Source: Micromonospora sonchi (lineage in GTDB: Bacteria; Actinomycetota; Actinomycetes; Mycobacteriales; Micromonosporaceae). From it: a DNA stretch of 64,000 nucleotides. Below the pieces are notes generated by a model. It saw only the letters and a list, made by a program, of their open reading frames with translations, made no database searches and was not told the origin of the DNA. The position numbers and the translations under genes were made by a program. Every line of letters begins with the position of its first letter. Positions within the stretch are counted from its first letter, which is position 1. Positions 11,693-22,835 of the stretch are shown here, piece by piece. The stretch is taken from contig NZ_BMNB01000002.1 of assembly GCF_014646235.1 (NCBI RefSeq), positions 248,001 through 312,000 of the forward strand, written 5' to 3'.

Positions 11693-13342
11693 ATGCGCGC
11701 ACGACCACGATGGTTGGCCGCCCTGAGCGTTCTGATACTGACACTCACCGCGTTCGTCGTCGACGGAATCCACTCGCCGAAACCCGCCCAGGCGCTCAAC
11801 AACGGTGTGGCCCGCACCCCGCCGATGGGCTGGAACACCTGGAACACCTTCGGCTGCAACATCAACGAGACACTCATCCGGCAGATGGCCGACACCATCG
11901 TCAGCACCGGCATGCGGGACCTCGGCTACAAGTACGTCGTCGTCGACGACTGCTGGTTCAACCCCAACCGCGACGCGCAGGGCAACCTCCAGGCCGATCC
12001 GGGACGTTTCCCCAGCGGTATGAAGGCCCTCGGCGACTACCTGCACGGCCGTGGCCTGCTCTTCGGCATCTACCAGGTGCCCAGGGAAAAGACCTGCGCC
12101 CAGTACTTCGGCGCGTGGCCCGGCGCCACCGGCAGCCTGGGACACGAGTACCAGGACGCCCGGCAGTTCGCCGCCTGGGGGGTCGACTTCCTCAAGTACG
12201 ACTGGTGCTCGCCCTGGGGCACCATCAACGACCAGATCGCCGGGTTCTCCCTGATGCGCGACGCCTTGGCGGCCACCGGTCGACCGATCGTCTACAGCAT
12301 CAACCCGAACAGCATCCACGAGAAGACCGGTCCGCAGCGCAACTGGGGCGACATCGCCAACATGTGGCGGACCACCGAGGACATCACCAACGCCTGGAAC
12401 ACCGGCCAGACCAACGGCTACCCGATGGGCATCCAGAACATCGTCAACGTCACCGTGCCGCTGGCCTCGTACGCCTCCCCGGGCTCGTTCAACGACCCGG
12501 ACATGCTCGTGGTCGGCAACGGCGGTATGAACGACACCGAGATGCGCAGCCACTTCGCCCTCTGGGCCATCATGGCGGCGCCGCTGATGGCGGGTAACGA
12601 CATCCGCAACGCCAACGCGGCGACGATGAACATCCTGCGGAACCAGAATCTCGTCGCGATCAACCAGGACCCGCTGGCGGTGCAGGCCGTGCAGGTCTCC
12701 AACGACGGCACCCGCCGGGTGCTGGCCAAGCGGCTGGCCAACGGCGACGTGGCCGTGGCCCTGCTCAACCAGGGCAGCTCCACCACCACCGTCTCCACCA
12801 CGGCGGCGGCGATCGGCAAGTCCGGCAGTTCGTTCACCCTGCGCGACGCCTGGACCGATGGCACCTCGACCACCAGCGGCGCGATCTCCGCCAGCGTGCC
12901 GGCGCACGGCACGGTGGTCTACCGGGTCAGCGGCGGCGGGACGACCGACCCGCCGCCGCCCACCACCTTCCGGCTACGCAGCGAGTCGTCCGGCCGGTGC
13001 CTCGACGTCAACAACAGCGGCACCGCCAACGGCACCGCGACGCTGATCTGGGACTGCCACAACAACAGCAACCAGAGCTTCACCCAGAGCGGCCAGGCCC
13101 TCCAGGTGCTCGGTAAGTGCCTCAACATCTCGACGAGCGCCACCGCCGGCACCCCGGTGCAGATCTGGGACTGCAACGGCGGCACCAACCAGCAGTGGAC
13201 CTTCAACGGCAACGGCACCATCAGCAGTGTCCGGTTCCCGAGCCTCTGCCTGGACGTCAACAACAACGGCACCGCCAACGGCACCACCGTCATCGTCTGG
13301 ACCTGCCACACCGCCGCCAACCAACGCTGGTCCCGCGTCTGA
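11693..13342 (+). CDS. Secreted GH27 enzyme (alpha-galactosidase or beta-L-arabinopyranosidase) with CBM13
   Basis: A 549-residue secreted protein. The signal peptide covers residues 1-35 (cut after KPAQA). The GH27 barrel starts at RTPPMGWNTWN. The nucleophile is D170 in FLKYDWC and the acid/base D270 in NDPDML. A beta domain follows, then a CBM13 ricin-type module (about 425-549) with repeated CLDVNN and QIWDC motifs. ATG at 11693 follows GAGGAGG. The galactose-contacting pair DDCW (D85, D86) is retained, which favours alpha-galactosidase. The segment GIYQVP replaces the GIY(S/A)D seen in typical alpha-galactosidases, and some actinomycete GH27 enzymes are beta-L-arabinopyranosidases, so either substrate is possible. 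Confidence 0.92.
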   Translation: MRARPRWLAALSVLILTLTAFVVDGIHSPKPAQALNNGVARTPPMGWNTWNTFGCNINETLIRQMADTIVSTGMRDLGYKYVVVDDCWFNPNRDAQGNLQADPGRFPSGMKALGDYLHGRGLLFGIYQVPREKTCAQYFGAWPGATGSLGHEYQDARQFAAWGVDFLKYDWCSPWGTINDQIAGFSLMRDALAATGRPIVYSINPNSIHEKTGPQRNWGDIANMWRTTEDITNAWNTGQTNGYPMGIQNIVNVTVPLASYASPGSFNDPDMLVVGNGGMNDTEMRSHFALWAIMAAPLMAGNDIRNANAATMNILRNQNLVAINQDPLAVQAVQVSNDGTRRVLAKRLANGDVAVALLNQGSSTTTVSTTAAAIGKSGSSFTLRDAWTDGTSTTSGAISASVPAHGTVVYRVSGGGTTDPPPPTTFRLRSESSGRCLDVNNSGTANGTATLIWDCHNNSNQSFTQSGQALQVLGKCLNISTSATAGTPVQIWDCNGGTNQQWTFNGNGTISSVRFPSLCLDVNNNGTANGTTVIVWTCHTAANQRWSRV

Positions 13343-13364
13343 TCCCCGCCCCGCCCGTCGGTCC

Positions 13365-13414
13365 TGCACTTTCTGTCGCTCGCGAGGACCGCGCGACATC
13401 ACACCGGAAGTGCA
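13365..13414. repeat. Short inverted repeat of the TGCACTT / AAGTGCA family
   Basis: Arms TGCACTT (13365-13371) and AAGTGCA (13408-13414) can pair 3' of the GH27 gene. The right arm continues as AAGTGCAAGATCG, the same string found in the hairpin at 19411-19479, so the two belong to one dispersed repeat family. A role as transcription end is likely. Confidence 0.5.
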
Positions 13415-13442
13415 AGATCGACGGTGCGTGGGGGCGGCGAGT

Positions 13443-13465
13443 GTTAAGAAGGGGCCCTTCCTTAC
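13443..13465. terminator. GTTAAGAAGGGGCCCTTCCT bidirectional terminator-like repeat
   Basis: A near-perfect palindrome with GAAGGG/CCCTTC arms, directly between the convergent GH27 gene (+) and the mmsB-type permease gene (-), whose stop codon is only two bases away. Copies of the same element occur at 53138-53179 and 58556-58610. The position between convergent genes fits a bidirectional terminator. Confidence 0.65.
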
Positions 13466-13466
13466 A

Positions 13467-14713
13467 TCAACGGGTCGCGCCGGCGCGGCGTTTGTTGTAG
13501 ACGTCGAAGGCCACGGCGACGAGCAGCACGAGCCCCTTCACCACCGACTGCAACGACTGGTCCACGCCCATGAGCTGCATGCCGTTGCTCATCACAGCCA
13601 TGATGAGACCGCCCACCATGGCGCCCACCACGGTGCCCACCCCACCGGTGACCGCCGCGCCGCCGATGAACGCGGCGGCGATCGCGTCCAGCTCGAACAT
13701 GTTGCCGGCGGCGGGCTGCGCGCCGTTGGACCGGGACGAGAAGATGATGCCCGCCACCGCGGACAGGAAGCCCATGTTGACGAAGATCCAGAAGTTGACG
13801 GTCTTGACCTTCACGCCCGACAGCATCGCCGCGGAGAGGTTGCCGCCGATCGCGTACACCTGCCGGCCGAACACGGTACGCCGGGTGAGCAGGCCGTAGA
13901 CGAGCACCAGCGCGGCGAGGATGATCAGCACGATCGGCAGGCCCCGGGCATTCGCCAACTGCCAGGCGAACCACATGACCACGGCGCCGACCAGTGCCAT
14001 CCGCGCCACGAACAGCGCGAACGACTCCACCGGCTGCTGGTAGCGGATGCGGGCCACCCGGGTGCGGAAGCAGCTCACCACGTAGCCGGCCACCGCGATG
14101 GCACCGATGAGCAGGGTGAAGGCGTCGTATCCGGCGCCGCCCATCAACCCGTTGAGGAAACCAGCCGCGATCTTGTTGTACTCGGCCGGGAACGGCGAGA
14201 GCGAGATGTTGTCCAGCACCCGCAGGGTAAGACCGCGGAACAGCAGCATGCCCGCCAGGGTCACGATGAACGCGGGGATGCCGACGTAGGCCACCCAGAA
14301 GCCGTGCCACGCGCCGACCGCGAGCCCGACGGCCACCGCCGCCAGCACGCCGACCCACCAGGGCTGCCCCTGCCGGATGACGACCACCGCGGAGACCGCG
14401 CCGGTCAACGCCACCACCGAGCCGACCGACAGGTCGATGTGACCACCGATGATCACGATGACCATGCCGATGGCGAGCACGAGGATGTACGAGTACTGCA
14501 GGACGATGTTGGTGATGTTGCCCGGGCTCAGCGAGAGACCGTCGGTCAGGAACGCGAAGAGCGCGACGATGACGACGAGGGCCACGAAGATGCCGCTCTG
14601 CCGCAGGTTGTTCAGGATCAGCGTACGGGGATCGCTGGTGCCGACGTGCAGCGCGGCGGCGGGGGCATTCTCGGCCGGCTTCGTCTGCGCCCCCGAGGAG
14701 GGCTTGGTGCTGG

Positions 14714-14717
<4 letters not shown>
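13467..14717 (-). CDS. mmsB: Multiple-monosaccharide ABC transporter permease
   Basis: A 416-residue CUT2 permease, longer than ribose-type permeases because of an extra central segment, as in the GguB/MmsB/XylH group. Conserved segments [13 protein letters not shown] and [12 protein letters not shown] are visible, with about eleven hydrophobic segments. Its ATG overlaps the ATPase stop (ATGA). With the upstream ATPase and ChvE-like binding protein it forms a complete importer. Members of this group carry xylose, arabinose, glucose, galactose or fucose. Confidence 0.92.
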
Positions 14718-16252
<1,535 letters not shown>

Positions 16253-16354
16253 GATCACCGTCCTGCGGTCTATTCGTCGTGTGGGGCAGAGTAACCAATC
16301 CAGAAAGGAGCCGGGCTCGGCGGCGGGCACCGCCGCCGAGCCCGGCGCTCACCG

Positions 16355-17491
16355 TCAGCTCTTGGCCTGGCCGGCGGCGACCTCCTCGGCCGTGAAGTAC
16401 TCGGAGTCGATCAGGATCGGCTTGATGTCGTCCTTGTAGACGGTCTGCACCGGCAGCAGGAACGAGGGAACGACCTTCTTCCCGTTGTTGTAGGTCTCGG
16501 TGTCGTTGGCCTCCGCCGTCTTGCCCTGGAGGAACGCCTCACCGGCGATCACGGCCTGCTCGGCCAGCAGACGGGTGTCCTTGAAGATGGTGGAGTTCTG
16601 CACCCCGTCGTTGATCAGCTTGACCGAGGCGATCTCGGCGTCCTGCCCGGTCACCACCGGCATCTCGCCGGAGCCGCCGTAGCCGGCGTTCTGCAACGCG
16701 GTGATGATGCCGCGCGACAGGCCGTCGTACGGCGACAGGACCCCGTGCACCTTGGCGCTGTCGTTGTAGCTCGACGTGAGCAGGTCCTCCATCCGCTTCT
16801 GCGCGCCCTCCTGCTGCCAGCGCAGGATCGCCACCTGATCGATCTTGGTCTGCCCCGACTTGACCTTCAGCGTGCCGTCTTCGATGAACGGCTTGAGGGT
16901 GTCCATCGCGCCGTTGAAGAAGAAGTGGGCGTTGTTGTCGTCCAGCGAGCCGGCGAACAACTCGATGTTGAACGGGCCCTTCGCGTCGCCCTTCGCGCCG
17001 TCCTTGGTCTGCACGCCGAGCCCGACCAGCAGCGCGGTGGCCTGCGCGACCCCGACCTTGTAGTTGTCGAAGCTGACGTAGAAGTCGACGTTCGGGCTCT
17101 CCCGGATCAGCCGGTCGTAGGCGATGACCGGGATCTTCGCGTCGGCCGCCGCCTGCAACTGCCCGCTCAGCGCGGTGCCGTCGATCGCCGCGATGATCAG
17201 CACGTTGGCACCCCGCGTGATCATCTGGTCGACCTGCTGCGACTGGGTGGGGATGTCGTCGCCGGCGTACTGCAGGTCCACCTTGTAGCCCTTGGCCTCC
17301 AGCTTCTCCTTGACCGAGTTGCCGTCGGCGATCCACCGCTCGGAGGTCTGGGTCGGCATCGAGACGCCGATGGTCAGGTCGGCGGGCTTGTCACCGTCGT
17401 TCCCACCGCTGCCGGCCCCCTCGCCACTACAAGCCGCCATGCTGAGCGCCAGCACGGCGCTGCCGAGAACGGCCAGGACTCTTCTGCTCAC
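16355..17491 (-). CDS. chvE: Multiple-monosaccharide-binding lipoprotein, ChvE type
   Basis: A 378-residue substrate-binding lipoprotein with lipobox LSMAAC (Cys21) and a Gly-rich linker. Typical ChvE-family strings follow: GVSMPTQTSERWIADG, the ligand-loop AIDGTALSG, IAYDRLI and SPYDGLSRG. GTG at 17491 is preferred because it puts the signal peptide at the N-terminus and has GGGGAAG upstream. An exact TGTTAGCGCTCACA operator lies 64 bp upstream, putting this importer under the same predicted repressor as araBAD. The operator suggests arabinose or a co-released sugar such as galactose as ligand. Confidence 0.92.
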   Translation of the reverse strand: MSRRVLAVLGSAVLALSMAACSGEGAGSGGNDGDKPADLTIGVSMPTQTSERWIADGNSVKEKLEAKGYKVDLQYAGDDIPTQSQQVDQMITRGANVLIIAAIDGTALSGQLQAAADAKIPVIAYDRLIRESPNVDFYVSFDNYKVGVAQATALLVGLGVQTKDGAKGDAKGPFNIELFAGSLDDNNAHFFFNGAMDTLKPFIEDGTLKVKSGQTKIDQVAILRWQQEGAQKRMEDLLTSSYNDSAKVHGVLSPYDGLSRGIITALQNAGYGGSGEMPVVTGQDAEIASVKLINDGVQNSTIFKDTRLLAEQAVIAGEAFLQGKTAEANDTETYNNGKKVVPSFLLPVQTVYKDDIKPILIDSEYFTAEEVAAGQAKS

Positions 17492-17554
17492 TGGCTTCCC
17501 CAATCTGGAACTCGCGCCGTCGGTCCGGTTCGCGGGTCGCACTTGGAGGCCAAG

Positions 17555-17568
17555 TGTTAGCGCTCACA
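17555..17568. promoter_or_regulatory. LacI-type operator upstream of chvE
   Basis: The sequence TGTTAGCGCTCACA is identical over 14 bases to the araB operator at 10673-10686. Its location 64 bp before the GTG start of the binding-protein gene fits a promoter-overlapping repressor site. Confidence 0.7.
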
Positions 17569-17900
17569 ATGGCCAGGTCAACACCTGGCGTGACATCCAG
17601 CGGTCACGGTCTCGTAACGAACAAACCGCTCCCCTGACCAGCCGGATCACCGCAGGTCAGGGCGGTGTCGGTGAGACAGCGCGCCGGACGGTGAACGCCT
17701 ATCGAGACGAGACGATACACCACATCCGACGGTCGGTGGCGCACCGCGATTTCGCCGGCACTTTCGGCGACGGAGCCCGGGCTCGCGCCGAACGGGCGAC
17801 CGGATCAGCATATTTCGGGTCGGTCCAGGCACCCCGAATCGGCGTTTCCGGTGCGTCACGGGCGTGGCCTTGACATCGGAAGCCCTGGAGCAGATGCTCT

Positions 17901-17916
17901 GCTAAATCAGTTTAGC
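17901..17916. promoter_or_regulatory. GCTAAA-type LacI operator upstream of the alpha/beta hydrolase
   Basis: GCTAAATCAGTTTAGC is the exact reverse complement of the 16-mer at 45276-45291 and nearly matches 46562-46577. Both of those sites flank the LacI gene at 45472. The site is 84 bp upstream of the hydrolase start, so that gene is probably a distant member of the same regulon. Confidence 0.65.
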
Positions 17917-17999
17917 GACCGTTGCCGCTACACCATCCCACCGCCGGGGCGCGAGACGACGGTGTCCGGTCAGAACGGACGCGTCGACAAGGAGGACCA

Positions 18000-19307
18000 A
18001 TGAGACTGCGAAGGACCCTGATCGCCTTCGCCGCAGTGCTGGCGATCGCCTCGTCCGGCACGGCCTACGCCGCGTCGAAGGGCCAGGGCGCCACCGACGG
18101 CATCAAGAGCATCACGCCGATCACCACGGTCTACACCTACGGGCAGAAGGTCTCCGCGGTCGCCGTCGAGTACGAGCAGACGGTCAACCCCCGCATCCTG
18201 GACAACTCGACCTTCTCCGTCTCGGACACCAAGTACAACTTCCGCTTCAACCCCATCGAGGACCTGCCGAAGCTCGCCGAGCGGACGATCACCCACACCT
18301 ACACCAACGACGCGCCCACCTCTCGCGCCGACCGCAGCTCGGTGCCGGGTCGGTACGTCATCGTCGAACTGGACCCGGACGAGAACCTGGGCTGGACGGT
18401 CGTCCTCTCCAAGTGCCCGACCTTCCTGTGCCACGTCAAGGTGAACAGCGACCTGCCGACGCAGGTGGTGCAGCGCAAGGACGTGCACGCCCAGCCGGGC
18501 AACGGCAAGGGCAAGGGCCCGGTGCTGGCCAAGGCCACGCCGAAGGTCTCACGTGGGGTCACCGAGAAGGCCGTCAACCTGCTCGTCGACGACTTCCAGT
18601 ACGGCTCCTACCTCAACGCGGGCGTGGTGCTGCCGTACCACTACCACCTGCCGAAGAACTACCAGCCGGGCAAGAAGTACCCGCTGATGGTGGTCCTGCC
18701 CGGTCACGGCATGGGCTGGGACGGCGACAACCTGGGCGTCCAGATCGCGGCCGACATCCCGGCGACGGCCTGGCTCCAGTCCAGCTGGACCGGCAGTACC
18801 GAGGACGTCATCGTGCTGGCCCCGCAGAACCAGCGGGTGGGCCTGCCCGCCGAGGGCGACCTGCTGATCAAGCTGGTCGAGCAGTTCACCAAGGACTTCG
18901 CGGTGGACACCGAGCGGGTGTACGCCACCACCGTCTCGTACGGCTCGCAACTGCTGTGGGAGGCGTTCGCCAAGCGCCCCGACCTGTTCGCCGCCGGCCT
19001 GGTCACCGGTGGTTTCCAGGTCAGCGCCGACCAGGCGAAGGCCATCGCCGCCGGCGAGGTCCCGCTCTGGATCACCCACGGCGTCAACGACCACCTGCTC
19101 AACATCTCGCTCGCCCGCAACTCGAACGCCGCGCTGCGGTCGGCGTACGAGACGCAGGGCAAGACGCCCGAGCAGATCGCGGACCTGCTGCACTACACCG
19201 AGTACGGCGACGAGGCCTTCTCGCTGCCCGACCACCACGCCGCCTACGGCCCGACGTACGAGGACAGCAGCATCCTGCAGTGGCTGCTGGCCCAACGGAA
19301 GGGCTGA
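18000..19307 (+). CDS. Secreted alpha/beta hydrolase, esterase/peptidase type
   Basis: A 435-residue protein with a signal peptide (residues 1-24, cut near AYA). An N-terminal beta-rich domain (about 30-190) is followed by an alpha/beta hydrolase domain. The domain has an oxyanion-type segment VVLPGHGMGWDGD, a probable nucleophile Ser in ATTVSYGSQLLW, a probable acid in WITHGVNDHLL and a His in SLPDHHAAYGPTY. The nucleophile elbow lacks the first glycine of GxSxG. ATG at 18000 has AGGAGG upstream. The fold resembles PHB-depolymerase-like esterases and prolyl-oligopeptidase-like hydrolases. I cannot name the substrate. The operator links it to the sucrose/fructan LacI. Confidence 0.8.
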   Translation: MRLRRTLIAFAAVLAIASSGTAYAASKGQGATDGIKSITPITTVYTYGQKVSAVAVEYEQTVNPRILDNSTFSVSDTKYNFRFNPIEDLPKLAERTITHTYTNDAPTSRADRSSVPGRYVIVELDPDENLGWTVVLSKCPTFLCHVKVNSDLPTQVVQRKDVHAQPGNGKGKGPVLAKATPKVSRGVTEKAVNLLVDDFQYGSYLNAGVVLPYHYHLPKNYQPGKKYPLMVVLPGHGMGWDGDNLGVQIAADIPATAWLQSSWTGSTEDVIVLAPQNQRVGLPAEGDLLIKLVEQFTKDFAVDTERVYATTVSYGSQLLWEAFAKRPDLFAAGLVTGGFQVSADQAKAIAAGEVPLWITHGVNDHLLNISLARNSNAALRSAYETQGKTPEQIADLLHYTEYGDEAFSLPDHHAAYGPTYEDSSILQWLLAQRKG

Positions 19308-19410
19308 CGGGCCGCACGGCCGGAACGTCCTGATCACCCCCGGTCGGGTTCGCCGGGCGCGACACCGAACGTCGCGCCCGGCGAACCCACCAGGGTCGGC
19401 GGGCACGCGG

Positions 19411-19479
19411 CGATCATGCACTTGTGGTCGCCAAAATGAGCATCTCGCGGCTTATGCGGCGACCAAAAGTGCAAGATCG
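19411..19479. terminator. Inverted repeat between convergent genes
   Basis: Arms around CGATCATGCACTTGTGGTCG (19411-19430) and GGCGACCAAAAGTGCAAGATCG-like sequence (19458-19479) pair with few mismatches. The hairpin lies between the convergent hydrolase (+) and GH95 (-) genes. It shares AAGTGCAAGATCG with the repeat at 13365-13414, and a two-way terminator is the likely role. Confidence 0.6.
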
Positions 19480-19505
19480 CGGGGGCACGCCGGGGCTGCG
19501 GCGCG

Positions 19506-22500
19506 TCAGGCGCCGATCGCGATGGCGAAGATGTGCATCGTCGGCACGTTGGCCGCGGGACGCGCGCTGATGTTGGGCAGTTCCACCCGGGCCACCGGCT
19601 TGTTCTGCAACGCCACCCCGACGTAGTAGACGCAGGCGGAGACGTTGTGCCGCTGGTTGCCCGGCCGGTTCTGGTACGCCATCACGATGGCGGCGGTGGC
19701 ACCGGAGTGCGGCCCGCCGTACCAGTCCGGGGTGCTGAGCGTGAACGTCTGCCGGGTGCCGTCGGCGTAGACCACCGCCGCGGTTCCGGACACCGCCCCG
19801 TAGGTGCCGGTCGTGAGGAAACCGAGGGTACGGCCCGTGCCGGACACGCCGATGGACTGCCCCGAGGCGATGGCGTTGTCAGCACCGCCCGGAGCCACGT
19901 TGGGCCAGCGGAAGTTGACCCCGTTGCGGCTCACCGTGCTGCCCGGCGTGACGCCGGCCTGGGCGAGGGCCTGGGCGGAGAGCGTGGCCCCGGCGCCGTC
20001 GAAGTTGCCGGCACCGGTGTTGGTGTCGTTGGTGGTGCTGGCGTTGGTGAAGCTCTGCTCCAGGGGCGGCGCGGTGGGGCCCGGATCGGAGCCGGAGCCG
20101 GTGACCCGGTAGGTGCGCCCCGCCGCCACGGTCACCTCGATCAGGTCGTTCTCGATCCGGGTGGTCCGGGCCGGAGTGCCGTCGGCGGTGTCGACCACGG
20201 TGTGGTTGCCGGTGAACAGCCGACCACGCAGCCGGACGGTGCCGGCGCGGTCCGGCCGGACGAGCACCTCGGTGGCCTGGCCGTTGCTCCAGGTGATGCC
20301 GACGGTGTGCCCGCCGCGGGCCCGCAGGCCGCTGACCTGACCGCTGGGCCAGGCCGGCGGCAGGGCCGGCAGGATGTGCAGTTCGCCGATGTGGCTCTGC
20401 AGCAGCATCTCCGCGATGCCGGCGGTGGCGCCGAAGTTGCCGTCGATCTGGAACGGCGGGTGCAGATCGAACATGTTCGGTGCGAGCCGGGCCGGGGTGG
20501 CCAGGAACCGGATCAGGTCGTGGGCCCGTTTGCCCTCCTCCATCCGGGCCCAGAAGTTGATTTTCCAGGCGAGGGACCAGCCGGTGCCGTCGTCGCCGCG
20601 GATCTCCAGGGTGCGGCGGGCCGCCTCGAACAGCTGGGGGGTGCCGCGCTTGGTGATCTGGTTGCTGGGGGCCAGGCCGTAGAGGTGGGAGACGTGCCGG
20701 TGGTTGCGTTCGGTCTCCACCCAGTCGTACAGCCATTCCATGATGTTGCCGCGCGAGCCGATCCGGTTCGGGGCGAGCCGGTCGCGGGTGGCTCGGACCT
20801 GGGCCCGGAAGGTGGCGTCGACGTTGAGGATCTCGCTCGCCCGGGCACACCCGTCGAAGAGGTCCCGCAGGATCTGGTTGTCCATGGTGGGCCCGGCGCA
20901 GATGGAGGCGTCGGCGTGGTGGCCGATCTCCGGCGAGTTCGACGGGTTGGTGACCAGGTATCCCAGGCTCGGCTCGGTCACCAGGGTGTCGAGGAAGAAT
21001 TGGGCGGCGCCCTTCATCGCCGGGTAGTTCGCCCGCAGGAACTCGACGTCGCCGGTGAACAGGTAGTGGTCCCAGATCAGGGTGGCCAGCCAGGCGCCCC
21101 CGGTCTGCCACATGCCCCAGAACGCGCCGTCGACCACGGAGGTGGCCCGCCAGGCGTCGGTGTTGTGGTGGGTGACCCAGCCACCGGCGCCGTACTGCAC
21201 CTGGGCGGTACGGGCCCCGGCGACCGCCAGATCTCTGATCAGGTCGAAGACCGGGGCGTGGCACTCCGACAGGTTGGTGGTGTTGGCCGGCCAGTAGTTC
21301 ATCGGCAGGTTGGCGTTGATGGTGTACTTCGAGTCCCACGACGGGGTCAGCGAGTCGTTCCAGATGCCCTGGAGGTTCGCCGGCTGGGTGCCGGGACGCG
21401 AGGACGAGATCAGCAGGTACCGGCCGAACTGGAACAGCAGCGCCGAGAACTGCGGGTCGTTGACGTTGTTGTGTTGGGAGATCCGCACGTCGGTCGGCTG
21501 GTCGGCGGCGGCGGTGCGCCCCAGGTCGAGGCTGACCCGCCCGAAGAGAGCCTGGTAGTCGGCGACGTGCCGGGCGCGCAGCTGGTCGTAGCTGCTGGCC
21601 CGGGCGGCGGTCAGGTGCCCCCGCGCGATGCCCTGGTAGTCGCCACCGACGTTGCGGTAGTTGACGTAGCTGGAGCCAATCGACACCAGCAGGGTCACGC
21701 TGTTGGCGCCGCTGACCCGCAGCGTGCCGCCGGAGCTGGTCACGGTGCCGCCGCTGACGGTGGCGTTGGCCAGCGTGAGGAAGCGGACCGCGCCGGTGAC
21801 GCCCTCCTGGTTGCCGGAAACGCCGTCGAGGGCGATCGTGGTGCCGTCCGGGCTGGACACCGAGGTTCGCTGCGGACTGTCGAAGGTGGCGGTGAAGCTG
21901 ATCGAGCCGGTCCGGTCGGCGGTCAGCCGGATCGCGATGACCTGGTCCGGCGCGCTGGCGAAGACCTCGCGCTGGAACCGCACCCCGTTCTGCACGTACG
22001 TGACCGAAGTCGTCGCGGTGGTGAGGTCCAACTGCCGGTTGTACTGGGAGGCGCTGCCCGAGGGGAAGGTCAGCCGGAGGTTGCCGACGGTCTGGTACGC
22101 CAGTTGTCCCACCGGGTTGCCGAGCATGTTCTGGTTGACCAGGTTCTGGGCCTGGGTCCACTGGTTCGCGAAGACCAGTCGCCGGATCTCCGCGAGCGCG
22201 CCCCGGCCTCGGGAGTTGCTCGGGTCGTGCGGTCCGCCGGCCCAGACGGTGTCCTCGTTGAGCTGCAGCCGTTCCGTGTCGACGTTGCCGAACACCATGG
22301 CGCCGAGCCGGCCGTTGCCGATCGGCAGCGCCCGCAGCCAGTCGGTGCCGGCGGCCTTGTCGTACCAGAGCGCCAGGTCGCCGGCGGCCAGCACCTGTGG
22401 CGGTGCCGCCGAGCCGGCCCGGGCCGCGGCGGTCCAGGGCAGCGGCAGCAGGGTGCCACCCGCACCCGCCGCGCCGATCTTGAGAGTCTGTCGTCGGGTC

Positions 22501-22511
22501 AGGTCTGACAT
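19506..22511 (-). CDS. Tat-secreted GH95 family alpha-L-fucosidase
   Basis: A 1,001-residue enzyme. The Tat signal carries RR at residues 6-7 (LTRRQTLKIG) and ends near AARA. The GH95 start follows (LALWYDKAAGTDWLRALPIGNGRLGAM). Core motifs are LQGIWNDSLTPSWDSKY, WVTHHNTDAWR, SNSPEIGHH, GPTMDNQILRDLF and FQIDGNFG, which include the Asn, Glu and Asp residues used by this inverting family. About 190 residues at the C-terminus form one or two beta-rich accessory domains (from about residue 810). ATG at 22511 follows GGAGG. The family also contains alpha-L-galactosidases. The nearby fucose genes and an ACATCTGATGT site upstream support fucosidase. Confidence 0.93.
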   Translation of the reverse strand: MSDLTRRQTLKIGAAGAGGTLLPLPWTAAARAGSAAPPQVLAAGDLALWYDKAAGTDWLRALPIGNGRLGAMVFGNVDTERLQLNEDTVWAGGPHDPSNSRGRGALAEIRRLVFANQWTQAQNLVNQNMLGNPVGQLAYQTVGNLRLTFPSGSASQYNRQLDLTTATTSVTYVQNGVRFQREVFASAPDQVIAIRLTADRTGSISFTATFDSPQRTSVSSPDGTTIALDGVSGNQEGVTGAVRFLTLANATVSGGTVTSSGGTLRVSGANSVTLLVSIGSSYVNYRNVGGDYQGIARGHLTAARASSYDQLRARHVADYQALFGRVSLDLGRTAAADQPTDVRISQHNNVNDPQFSALLFQFGRYLLISSSRPGTQPANLQGIWNDSLTPSWDSKYTINANLPMNYWPANTTNLSECHAPVFDLIRDLAVAGARTAQVQYGAGGWVTHHNTDAWRATSVVDGAFWGMWQTGGAWLATLIWDHYLFTGDVEFLRANYPAMKGAAQFFLDTLVTEPSLGYLVTNPSNSPEIGHHADASICAGPTMDNQILRDLFDGCARASEILNVDATFRAQVRATRDRLAPNRIGSRGNIMEWLYDWVETERNHRHVSHLYGLAPSNQITKRGTPQLFEAARRTLEIRGDDGTGWSLAWKINFWARMEEGKRAHDLIRFLATPARLAPNMFDLHPPFQIDGNFGATAGIAEMLLQSHIGELHILPALPPAWPSGQVSGLRARGGHTVGITWSNGQATEVLVRPDRAGTVRLRGRLFTGNHTVVDTADGTPARTTRIENDLIEVTVAAGRTYRVTGSGSDPGPTAPPLEQSFTNASTTNDTNTGAGNFDGAGATLSAQALAQAGVTPGSTVSRNGVNFRWPNVAPGGADNAIASGQSIGVSGTGRTLGFLTTGTYGAVSGTAAVVYADGTRQTFTLSTPDWYGGPHSGATAAIVMAYQNRPGNQRHNVSACVYYVGVALQNKPVARVELPNISARPAANVPTMHIFAIAIGA

Positions 22512-22835
22512 CGATCCTCCAAGCGGTGACCGATCCGGCCACCCGAAGCCCGAAGCCCCACTGATCGCCAGCAGACTCAGAACAGCCAGACATCTGATGT
22601 GTTGCGCGAATGCTACCGCCACGCAACGGGATAGGCAATGGTCGATCGAGCTGGCCGCAGAACTCTCGGCTTACCCCCTTCGAGCTGGCAGTTTCCCGGC
22701 ACGGCGCGGCGGCTTGCCGACATCGCTCAGCAAGCTCGGGCGCACCGGGTCGGCCCGACCCACGGGAGCGAACCACCGGATTCGGGCCCGCCCGAACCCG
22801 GATACATCTGATGTAGTCGACGGAAACGGCCGACG
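22512..22835. other. Gene-free upstream region of the GH95 gene
   Basis: This 324-bp region contains two copies of ACATCTGATGT (22590-22600 and 22804-22814), 79 and 293 bp upstream of the GH95 start. The second lies just beyond the end of the neighbouring NB-ARC fragment. No other feature is seen. Confidence 0.6.
22590..22814. promoter_or_regulatory. Two GntR-type operators upstream of GH95
   Basis: 22590-22600 and 22804-22814 both read ACATCTGATGT, a palindrome with an unpaired centre. The second extends to TACATCTGATGTA. The same site occurs before the GH29 gene, the GntR gene and the SDR-AKR operon, so the FCD-type GntR at 25617 is the best candidate binder. Confidence 0.65.

Larger units (their letters stand above)
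17492..17999. other. Gene-free divergent promoter region
   Basis: This 508-bp region separates the divergent chvE-like and alpha/beta-hydrolase genes. It contains an arabinose-type LacI operator next to chvE (17555-17568) and a sucrose/fructan-type operator next to the hydrolase (17901-17916). I see no RNA gene and no supported ORF between them. Confidence 0.6.
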
